Origin: Lachnospiraceae bacterium
GTDB lineage: Bacteria; Bacillota_A; Clostridia; Lachnospirales; Lachnospiraceae
Assembly (NCBI GenBank): GCA_017553665.1
Contig: JAFZKM010000322.1
Span: 1-5,208, forward strand
DNA: 5,208 nt
Reading direction: 5' to 3'
Shown here: positions 1 through 5,208 of the stretch, piece after piece
Layout of the letters: each line of letters opens with the position of its first letter
How positions within the stretch are numbered: position 1 is the stretch's first letter
The notes under the pieces: model-generated
Seen by the model: the letters and a program-made list of their open reading frames with translations, nothing else
Told to the model about the DNA's origin: nothing
Databases searched by the model: none
Position numbers and translations under genes: made by a program

Positions 1-665
1 ACCGCGGTGATCTTGTCATTCTCCCTTACGATCTCGATCCTTCCGCGGTATTTGCGTGTACCGAGTGAAACAGGGATCTGCGCGCCTTTCGAATTGACTG
101 CCTTGAACTGCGGATAATTTTCGGAGTATCCGTCTATCAGGAATTCATATCCTGACGCTTCAACATGGATCAAGGTATTCATGGCAGATCTTAAGAGCGT
201 CATGTCAACGAACTCTTTTCCGTATCCGGAAAGATCTATCTTCGAAAAATCATATCCTGGGATCCTTACGAATACTCTCCATCCGGATCTTCCGTAAAGA
301 CACGGCAATGCGTCAAAACCCGAACTCTTTAACTCGGAGCATATCAGCGACGCGTTTTTCAGGGAATTGTACGATGTGGATCCTACAAACCAGTAGTCAG
401 GATCGGGCTCAAAAGAAAAGCCCGTGGCAGATCGCAGTGTTTCGGATACTGTAAAGGAATTATCTTTACAGTATCCCACCGCAAGCAGATCGTTATAGAT
501 CGTAATGATGTCTTTTTTACCGTAAAGCGAAGTCAAACCTACACGGATATCACGCGCGGAAGCGGCATTTATTCTTATGCTGTCGAACGCGGAAATGCAC
601 AGGATCAGCGCAATTACGGCCGTGAAAACGCGTACGGGCCTACAGATCGGTGATGAACATTGCAT
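1..665 (-). CDS. SpoIID/LytB-domain secreted protein, N-terminal part (3' end beyond window)
   Basis: I translated this by hand; the frame stays open from an ATG at 665-663 to the window edge, giving 221 full codons. Residues 1-36 form a signal peptide: an Arg-containing start, a hydrophobic core (about 13-27, [14 protein letters not shown]) and a likely cleavage after NAASA. The mature protein opens with RDIRVGL, typical of clostridial SpoIID-like proteins. Residues 205-222 ([16 protein letters not shown]) match the YRG-x-hydrophobic motif that begins the SpoIID domain. Residues about 88-135 (DYWFVGS, then NASLICSEL, then WRVFVRI) look like a SPOR-type peptidoglycan-binding fold; that is inference. 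SpoIID is a lytic transglycosylase used in engulfment, and LytB is an amidase enhancer. The catalytic glutamate region would lie past the edge, so activity cannot be judged. The gene overlaps the queA end by 26 nt. An upstream in-frame ATG at 716-714 is a rival start, preceded by a TAA at 719-717. Confidence 0.8.
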   Translation of the reverse strand, partial: MQCSSPICRPVRVFTAVIALILCISAFDSIRINAASARDIRVGLTSLYGKKDIITIYNDLLAVGYCKDNSFTVSETLRSATGFSFEPDPDYWFVGSTSYNSLKNASLICSELKSSGFDALPCLYGRSGWRVFVRIPGYDFSKIDLSGYGKEFVDMTLLRSAMNTLIHVEASGYEFLIDGYSENYPQFKAVNSKGAQIPVSLGTRKYRGRIEIVRENDKITA

Positions 666-1719
666 CCCCGAACGAGAAGAATCTGTATTTCTCTTTAACG
701 GCCTCGTTGTAAGCATTTAATACATTCTCCCTTCCCGCAAGAGCGCTGACGAGCATGATCAGCGTCGATTCGGGCAGATGGAAATTAGTGATGAGATTGT
801 CCAGGACTTTAAACTTATAGCCCGGATAGATAAATATCTCGGTATCCGCGCAGCCGGCATGTACGACACCGCTCTCATCCGCTGCGGATTCAATGGTTCT
901 GCAGCTCGTGGTTCCTACGCAGATGACGCGGTGTCCGTTCTTCTTCGCGTTATTGATATTCTCGGCTTCCTCAGGCAGAACCTCGTAAAACTCGCTGTGC
1001 ATATTGTGATCGAGCACATTCTCCTCTTTTACCGGACGGAATGTACCGAGCCCAACATGCAGCGTAACCTCAGCGATAACAATGCCCTTTTTGCGGATAT
1101 CCTCAAGCAGTTCCTTCGTAAAATGAAGTCCGGCCGTAGGCGCGGCAGCCGAACCCTCGTGCTTCGCGTAAACGGTCTGATAACGGTTCCTGTCCTTTAA
1201 TTCATGCGTGATATAAGGCGGAAGCGGCATCTGCCCTAGACTGTCGAGTATCTCCTCGAAAATGCCTTTATACTCAAAATGAACGACACGGTTGCCGTCA
1301 TCTTTTACTTCAATGATGCGTCCGAAAAGCTCTCCGTTTCCGAATTTGACCTTCGCGCCGACCTTCAGCTTTTTGCCGGGGCGGACGATAGCCTCCCAGT
1401 CATCCGCGGAAAGACGCTTTAACAGAAGAACTTCAACAGCGGCTCCCTCTTTGGGACGCGCGAATCCGGGCTTTAACGGCTCGTCATCGACAACTCTCTC
1501 GCCGATGAGCCTTGCGGGAATGACCTTTGTGTTGTTGATCACCAGACAGTCGCCCGGCACAAGATAATTGATTATCTCGGCAAAATGCGAATGCCGGATC
1601 TCGCCGGTGGTCCTGTCAAGAATCATAAGTCTCGAGGATGATCTGTTCTCCAGCGGATCCTGGGCGATCAGCTCCTCGGGAAGATAATAATTAAAATCGC
1701 TTTTTAATAACTGCGGCAT
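640..1719 (-). CDS. queA: S-adenosylmethionine:tRNA ribosyltransferase-isomerase QueA
   Basis: QueA transfers and isomerises the ribosyl part of S-adenosylmethionine onto preQ1 at tRNA position 34, giving epoxyqueuosine, the penultimate step of queuosine synthesis in the cytoplasm. The 359-residue product matches the family end to end: [13 protein letters not shown] (8-20) and SRLMILDR (29-36) at the N-terminus, [18 protein letters not shown] (56-73), MPLPPYI (164-170), YQTVYA (180-185), the signature [11 protein letters not shown] (191-201), [11 protein letters not shown] (220-230), [10 protein letters not shown] (311-320) and [10 protein letters not shown] (345-354). It is slightly long because residues about 76-92, in a normally short loop before VEVLLL, carry an insertion. 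Position 273 is Cys in TTSCRT, where I would expect Thr. The ATG at 1719 fits the conserved N-terminus and has a Shine-Dalgarno. It begins 24 nt after hisF and its end overlaps the SpoIID-like gene, so it is probably cotranscribed with both. Confidence 0.97.
   Translation of the reverse strand: MPQLLKSDFNYYLPEELIAQDPLENRSSSRLMILDRTTGEIRHSHFAEIINYLVPGDCLVINNTKVIPARLIGERVVDDEPLKPGFARPKEGAAVEVLLLKRLSADDWEAIVRPGKKLKVGAKVKFGNGELFGRIIEVKDDGNRVVHFEYKGIFEEILDSLGQMPLPPYITHELKDRNRYQTVYAKHEGSAAAPTAGLHFTKELLEDIRKKGIVIAEVTLHVGLGTFRPVKEENVLDHNMHSEFYEVLPEEAENINNAKKNGHRVICVGTTSCRTIESAADESGVVHAGCADTEIFIYPGYKFKVLDNLITNFHLPESTLIMLVSALAGRENVLNAYNEAVKEKYRFFSFGDAMFITDL
727..733 (-). promoter_or_regulatory. Candidate Shine-Dalgarno for a longer start of the SpoIID-like gene
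   Basis: On the minus strand AAGGGAG lies 10 nt upstream of an ATG at 716-714 that is in frame with the SpoIID-like gene. The start at 665 has only a GGGG directly before it, which is a poor site. Using 716 would add 17 residues (four of them Lys or Arg) to the n-region of the signal peptide and extend the overlap with queA to 77 nt. The same bases encode the conserved Ala-Gly-Arg-Glu of QueA, so the purine run may be coincidence. Confidence 0.35.
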
Positions 1720-1726
1720 TTCTTTA

Positions 1727-1735
1727 CTCTTTTCT
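1727..1735 (-). promoter_or_regulatory. Ribosome binding site of queA
   Basis: The minus strand reads AGAAAAGAG, one mismatch from the AGAAAGGAG complement of the 16S rRNA 3' end, with 7 nt before the ATG. It sits in the 24-nt gap after the hisF stop. The gap contains no hairpin or T-run, which supports readthrough from hisF. Confidence 0.65.
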
Positions 1736-1743
1736 TAAAAATA

Positions 1744-2511
1744 TCAGATCCTCATCGGAACACCTTTGTTCTGAAGGTATTTCTTAAGGTCGGAGATCTC
1801 TATCTCCTTAAAATGGAACAAGCTTGCGGCAAGCGCCGCTTCAGCGCCTCCAACGGTCAGAGCCTCATAAAAGTGCTCCATGGTACCCGCGCCGCCCGAA
1901 GCAATGACCGGAACATTTACGGCATCTGATATCGCCTTTGTCAGTTCAAGGTCATATCCGGCTTTTGTACCGTCGCAGTCCATGCTGGTAAGGAGAATCT
2001 CTCCCGCTCCCAGTCCGACGGCCTTTACGGCCCATTCTACGGCATCTATTCCCATATCTATCCTGCCGCCGTGCTTATACACTGTCCATGCGGGAGTATC
2101 GCTGTCCGTTCTGCGTTTGGCATCTATAGCAAGTACCACACACTGGCTTCCGAACTTTGACGCTGCGTCGTAAATTGCTGAAGGATTATCAATAGCCGCG
2201 GAATTAATAGCGCATTTATCGGCTCCCGCGCGAAGAATGCTCCTGAAATCATCGGCCGTCCTGATACCGCCGCCGACCGTGAACGGTATGAAGACCTGCT
2301 CCGCGACACGCCTTACCATATCGATCGTAGTGTCCCTGTGATCGCTGGAGGCGGTAATATCGAGAAATACAAGCTCATCGGCGCCCGCGCGTCCGTATTC
2401 CGCGGCGACCTCGACAGGATCGCCCGCGTCGCGCAGATTCAGGAACTGTGTTCCTTTTACAACCCTGCCGTCCTTAACGTCGAGGCAGGGAATGATCCTT
2501 TTTGTAAACAT
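1744..2511 (-). CDS. hisF: Imidazole-glycerol-phosphate synthase, cyclase subunit HisF
   Basis: HisF is the (beta/alpha)8-barrel cyclase subunit. It uses ammonia channelled from HisH and the intermediate PRFAR to make imidazole-glycerol phosphate and AICAR. The 255-residue length is normal. The acid/base pair is present as Asp11 ([11 protein letters not shown]) and Asp130 (VLAIDAKRR). Lys19, Asp98 and Asn103 of the active site are also in place. The residues known from the Thermotoga enzyme to gate the ammonia channel match Arg5, Glu46, Lys99 and Glu171. Phosphate-binding glycine motifs occur at GGGIRT (80-85) and ASGGAGT (204-210), and [12 protein letters not shown] (171-182) is typical. In [13 protein letters not shown] the residue before the second glycine is Met, where many homologues have Thr. 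The gene lies 25 nt after hisH and has a strong ribosome binding site. No hisA is found between them, unlike many his operons. Confidence 0.97.
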   Translation of the reverse strand: MFTKRIIPCLDVKDGRVVKGTQFLNLRDAGDPVEVAAEYGRAGADELVFLDITASSDHRDTTIDMVRRVAEQVFIPFTVGGGIRTADDFRSILRAGADKCAINSAAIDNPSAIYDAASKFGSQCVVLAIDAKRRTDSDTPAWTVYKHGGRIDMGIDAVEWAVKAVGLGAGEILLTSMDCDGTKAGYDLELTKAISDAVNVPVIASGGAGTMEHFYEALTVGGAEAALAASLFHFKEIEISDLKKYLQNKGVPMRI

Positions 2512-2516
2512 CAGAT

Positions 2517-2521
2517 CCTCC
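2517..2521 (-). promoter_or_regulatory. Ribosome binding site of hisF
   Basis: GGAGG on the minus strand lies 5 nt before the hisF ATG, inside the 25-nt gap after the hisH stop. It is the strongest Shine-Dalgarno in the window and fixes the hisF start. Confidence 0.85.
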
Positions 2522-2536
2522 CATTCTGTGATTCGA

Positions 2537-3172
2537 TCAAATGCTGCAGAAATTCTTCAGTATCTCGAGACCTGTATCTCCGCTCTTCTCCGGATGAAAC
2601 TGGCATCCGAACAGATTGCCCTTCTCGATAGCGCAGTCAAATGTTATGCCGTAATCTGCGGTCGCGAGCACGTCTCTGCGGTCCTCTGCTTTAAGGTAAT
2701 ACGAATGGACGAAATAAACGTACGGTGACTCGGGAAGGCCTTTAAACAGGCGTGAGTCGGGCTTTACAACGTTAACGGAGTTCCAGCCCATATGAGGGAT
2801 CTTGTAAGGCGCGATGTCTTTAAACAGTCTTATATTGCCGCGAAGGAGCTTTAAGCCTTCAACTTCGCTCTCCGCGTCACCGGAACCGATGCTTTCTTCG
2901 CTGGAATCAAATAGCAGCTGCATCCCCAGGCATATACCCAGGAAAGGAGTATCCGAAAGAGCAAGCTCTTTTACAGTGTCTGTAAGCTTATATTCCTTCA
3001 GTTTCTGCATTGCATCAAAATAGGCTCCGACTCCCGGGAAGATGACTTTCTCACAGCTTCGCAGTGCTTTTGCGTCGCGAGTGAGTTCCACATCCATCCC
3101 GAGGAACTCCAGAGCCTTGATAACACTTAATGTATTTCCTGCATCGTAATCAATAACCGCAACTTTACTCAC
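2537..3172 (-). CDS. hisH: Imidazole-glycerol-phosphate synthase, glutamine amidotransferase subunit HisH
   Basis: HisH is a class I (triad-type) glutamine amidotransferase that hydrolyses glutamine and passes ammonia to HisF. The 211-residue length is normal. The nucleophile is Cys81 in GICLGMQ, and the other triad members are His193 and Glu195 in FHPEKS. The oxyanion-loop motif PGVG is at 46-49, and HMGWN (127-131) and YFVHSY (153-158) are family hallmarks. The start codon is GTG at 3172-3170, chosen because the conserved [11 protein letters not shown] begins three residues later and the only nearby upstream ATG is followed at once by a stop. The GTG overlaps the TGA of the upstream membrane-protein gene by 4 nt (GTGA), so translation is probably coupled. 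A GAGG site lies 10 nt upstream. Confidence 0.97.
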   Translation of the reverse strand: MSKVAVIDYDAGNTLSVIKALEFLGMDVELTRDAKALRSCEKVIFPGVGAYFDAMQKLKEYKLTDTVKELALSDTPFLGICLGMQLLFDSSEESIGSGDAESEVEGLKLLRGNIRLFKDIAPYKIPHMGWNSVNVVKPDSRLFKGLPESPYVYFVHSYYLKAEDRRDVLATADYGITFDCAIEKGNLFGCQFHPEKSGDTGLEILKNFCSI

Positions 3173-5208
3173 TGATAATCTACCTCATAATCTCCGAGAA
3201 GCTCGTAGATATATGCGCTGTAGTCAACATTATCTACGTATTTCATCATGTCATAGGCGTCTGACTCACTCATCTGGAATTCCGATGCGAGCGCGTCAAG
3301 AATACCGCTTTTAACATAATTTAAATCGTCCTCGATGTCAAGTAAAGTTGCCAGTTCAAGGTACTTATCGTACCTCAGCAGGCCTTTGAGCAATGAATCC
3401 AGTGCCTTTTCGCGGTTATTGCTCTTAATGTAGTTCTGATAAGACGAAAGCTGAATGTTTACATACATTACAGTCATGATCTTATCATAGAGCTCAATAT
3501 CCTTATCCTTTATACGCAGGCCGTAAACCTCGTAATATGCCTCGTTGTAATGCTGGCGGTCGAACTCTGTCTGCGCGTTCTTGATACTGAGATTGTAGTA
3601 GTAAATGTTGGTACCCAGAATAATGAAGATCGCGAAAACGGCGAAGATCACGAAAAGTATCGAGGCGCCGGCACGGTTGATCCTGCCTTCGTTTACCTCA
3701 AGCGATTCGAGAGCGAGCTTTTCTTCTTTCTTCTTCTGCGCTTTCGCCTTCGCTTCTTCGGCCTTACGTTTCTTTTCCTCGGCCTTCTTCTTATCGGCTT
3801 CTTCTTTGGCGGCTTTTGCTTCCGCCTTCTCTTTTTCCTTTTCTTCTTTTGAAAGGGCCTTCTGGGCTTTCTTCTTCTCGGCGTCTTCTATCTTTTTCTT
3901 CGCCGCGGCCTCTTCTTTTGCCTTCTGTGCCTCTATCTGTTCGGGAGTAAGCTCTTCGACGACATTCGCGAACAGGCGCTCGAACAGGCTCTTCTTTTCT
4001 TTTTTCTTTTTCTTGGCGTTCTTCTTTTCCTGCGCTTCACTGTCGAGTGACTCGATCGTCTTATCGAGCGCACCGCTGTCAATGTCGTCAAGAAGCGAAT
4101 CAACGTCCAGATCGCTTATATCGGCGAGCGTTTCCTCGGCGGGAGCTGCCTGAGCCTCCGGCTCATCGCTCGTGCCTTCCAGATCGGCTTCTGAAAGGAA
4201 GCTTCCGCTTGCAAGTATATCATCAAGTACCGAATCAACAGCTCCTGCTTCAACAAGCTGTTCTCCGCCTTCTCCGGCTTCGGGCTCGGGAAGCTCTATT
4301 TCGATCTCAGGTCCGGGAAGCTCTTCCTCCGCAGGCGCGGGTTCAGGTTCGGGAACATCGATCATCGCGTCGGGAATATCGGAATCAAGAAGATCGACTA
4401 TCGGTTCCTCACCGGATGCTTCTGCAGGTTCTTCTCCGGAACCTTCAGTATTTTCACCAAGAAGATCTTCGATTTCGTCGCCTTCAGGCTCTGCAGCGGA
4501 TTCGTTAATATCAAACAGATCGTCCGCCTGCGCGGCTTCTTCGGTTCCTTCTTCAGTCCCTTCTTCTTCGTGTTCCTGCTGTGCGGCAGCGAATATCTCG
4601 GACAGATCGTCTTCACCGATCGGTTCAACTTCTTCTTCGGGTTCTCCGGCTCCTGCCGCGTCCATATCGGCCAGAAGTCCGTCCAGCAGTTCGTCTACAT
4701 CAGCCTCATCTGAGGCTTCGGTACCTTCTTCGGCATCGTCAACGATCTCTTCGGATTCTTCGGGGATAACCTCGACATCCGCGGAAATGTCTTCTGCAGG
4801 AATCTCTTCCGCCGCTATATCTTCGGTAATCTCTTCAGACGCTTCGGGTATCTCTTCAACGGTATCCGCTATATCTTCAACCGGCTCGGATATATCCTCA
4901 ACAGCTTCCCCGATCGCTTCGGGGATATCTTCAACAACTTCCTCGACGGCTTCGGGTATGTCTTCGGCAAGATCAGCTGCTATATCGGGAATGTCAGCAA
5001 CGGCTTCTTCAACAGCCTCAGGAATCTCTTCCGCCGCATCGATGATCTCTTCCGCAGCTTCAGGGATTTCTTCAACAGCATCTGTGATCTCTTCTGCTGC
5101 TTCGGGGAATTCTTCGTCAGGAATTATATCCTCCGCTGCAGTCTCCTCAGGAATAACTTCCTCAACCGCAGGTGCGGGAGCTTCTTCCACTATCGGCGCG
5201 GTCATTAT
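3169..5208 (-). CDS. Acidic-repeat/Lys-rich single-pass membrane protein, function unknown (5' end beyond window)
   Basis: I cannot assign a function. The frame is open to the window edge; the ATG at 5205-5203 is preceded in frame by ATA and no ribosome site is visible, so the true start is probably outside. Numbering from that Met gives 678 residues. Residues 1-390 are Glu/Asp/Pro/Ala/Ile-rich and probably disordered, with no Lys or Arg before residue 382. Residues 31-131 are short tandem repeats. About 394-497 is a Lys/Ala/Glu segment likely to form a charged helix or coiled coil, interrupted by LFERLFANVVEEL (408-420). One transmembrane helix spans about 513-534. Residues 540-678 are helical and rich in Tyr; NAQTEFDRQHYNEAYYEVYGL-like spacing and REKALDSLLKGLLRYDKYLE suggest TPR-like pairs. 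The protein has no Cys or Trp. The positive-inside rule puts the long N-terminal part in the cytoplasm and the C-terminal domain outside. From memory, proteins of this architecture occur in Lachnospiraceae as hypotheticals. The gene overlaps hisH by 4 nt. Confidence 0.85.
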   Translation of the reverse strand: MMTAPIVEEAPAPAVEEVIPEETAAEDIIPDEEFPEAAEEITDAVEEIPEAAEEIIDAAEEIPEAVEEAVADIPDIAADLAEDIPEAVEEVVEDIPEAIGEAVEDISEPVEDIADTVEEIPEASEEITEDIAAEEIPAEDISADVEVIPEESEEIVDDAEEGTEASDEADVDELLDGLLADMDAAGAGEPEEEVEPIGEDDLSEIFAAAQQEHEEEGTEEGTEEAAQADDLFDINESAAEPEGDEIEDLLGENTEGSGEEPAEASGEEPIVDLLDSDIPDAMIDVPEPEPAPAEEELPGPEIEIELPEPEAGEGGEQLVEAGAVDSVLDDILASGSFLSEADLEGTSDEPEAQAAPAEETLADISDLDVDSLLDDIDSGALDKTIESLDSEAQEKKNAKKKKKEKKSLFERLFANVVEELTPEQIEAQKAKEEAAAKKKIEDAEKKKAQKALSKEEKEKEKAEAKAAKEEADKKKAEEKKRKAEEAKAKAQKKKEEKLALESLEVNEGRINRAGASILFVIFAVFAIFIILGTNIYYYNLSIKNAQTEFDRQHYNEAYYEVYGLRIKDKDIELYDKIMTVMYVNIQLSSYQNYIKSNNREKALDSLLKGLLRYDKYLELATLLDIEDDLNYVKSGILDALASEFQMSESDAYDMMKYVDNVDYSAYIYELLGDYEVDYQ
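3183..3186 (-). promoter_or_regulatory. Ribosome binding site of hisH within the upstream gene
   Basis: GAGG on the minus strand lies 10 nt before the GTG start of hisH, in the last codons of the membrane-protein gene. With the GTGA stop/start overlap, it supports the GTG start and reinitiation after the upstream gene. Confidence 0.55.
4813..5115 (-). repeat. Degenerate 42-bp and 33-bp coding repeats in the acidic region
   Basis: The repeats encode residues 31-131 of the membrane protein. Three 14-residue units run in register (4990-5115): EEFPEAAEEITDAV, EEIPEAAEEIIDAA and EEIPEAVEEAVADI. After a spacer come two 11-residue units (4900-4965), EDIPEAVEEVV and EDIPEAIGEAV. More divergent units follow (EDISEPVEDIADTV, EEIPEASEEITEDI). 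On the plus strand the recurring core is close to GCTTCGGGNATNTCTTC. Synonymous differences between copies suggest the array is maintained at the protein level and is not freshly duplicated. Confidence 0.75.

Noticed and set aside
577..612. Cysteine in the signal peptide of the SpoIID-like protein considered as a lipobox
   Set aside because: The residue before Cys is Leu (LILC), not Gly, Ala or Ser, and a better cleavage site follows at NAASA.
778..1567. Plus-strand open frames opposite queA
   Set aside because: QueA is unbroken and conserved along its whole length on the minus strand; these frames show no protein-like pattern.
1720..1743. Gaps after hisF and hisH checked for terminators
   Set aside because: Neither short gap holds a GC-rich inverted repeat followed by a T-run in the minus direction.
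1880..2728. Open frames on both strands overlapping hisF and the 3' part of hisH
   Set aside because: The true frames hold every catalytic residue, and the alternatives have no family features.
3173..3300. TTGACT and TATATC-like strings upstream of hisH considered as an internal promoter
   Set aside because: Spacing between the two hexamer-like strings is far too short for a sigma-A promoter, and they lie in conserved-looking coding sequence.
3991..4026. A-rich lysine tract considered as a programmed frameshift site
   Set aside because: A run of six A followed by G exists, but in the zero frame it reads AAA AAA G and not the slippery phase A AAA AAG. The long frame continues without interruption and I saw no following pseudoknot.
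4398..4628. Minus-strand open frame of 76 codons inside the membrane-protein gene
   Set aside because: It is out of frame within the acidic coding region and has no recognisable domain. The main frame is continuous across it, so it is neither a separate gene nor evidence of a frameshift.
3550..4769. Long plus-strand open frames rich in Ser, Phe or Arg opposite the membrane-protein gene
   Set aside because: They are antisense shadows of the Lys/Glu codon bias (AAG/GAA read backwards gives CTT/TTC). They lack family motifs, and their composition follows directly from the minus-strand gene.
4813..5115. Regular repeats considered as a CRISPR array or DNA-level repeat element
   Set aside because: Copies are not identical and have no unique spacers; they stay in frame and vary mainly at synonymous or conservative positions, so they are protein repeats.

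Overview
The window looks like a bacterial chromosome segment from a Gram-positive anaerobe of the class Clostridia, most likely Lachnospiraceae or a relative. The grounds are the close family resemblance of the QueA, HisF and HisH proteins, purine-rich Shine-Dalgarno sites (AGGAGG type), roughly balanced base composition, and a SpoIID/LytB-type cell-wall protein. The family-level placement is my judgement from sequence style, not a search result.

Every gene I can support lies on the minus strand, so the window reads from high to low coordinates. The order is: a large, very acidic single-pass membrane protein (3169-5208, open at the window edge); hisH (2537-3172); hisF (1744-2511); queA (640-1719); and the first 221 residues of a secreted SpoIID/LytB-domain protein (1-665, running off the other edge). 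The last one is easily missed because it has no stop in the window. Junctions are tight: a 4-nt GTGA overlap, gaps of 25 and 24 nt, and a 26-nt overlap. I see no terminator or convincing promoter between genes, so one polycistronic transcript is the simplest reading. There is no stretch over 300 bases without a gene.

HisH and HisF are the two subunits of imidazole-glycerol-phosphate synthase (histidine biosynthesis, also releasing the purine precursor AICAR). Catalytic residues are intact in both. QueA makes epoxyqueuosine in the wobble position of certain tRNAs. The SpoIID-like protein has a signal peptide and a possible SPOR-like segment and probably acts on peptidoglycan outside the membrane. 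These genes do not form one pathway; they look like a housekeeping cluster.

The item most worth attention is the uncharacterised membrane protein. Its first 381 visible residues contain no lysine or arginine. They hold 14- and 11-residue acidic repeats and then a scatter of short Leu-Leu-Asp-Asp-Ile-like islands. Next come about 100 residues dominated by Lys, Ala and Glu, one transmembrane helix, and a tyrosine-rich helical C-terminal domain that may be TPR-like. I know of no assigned function.
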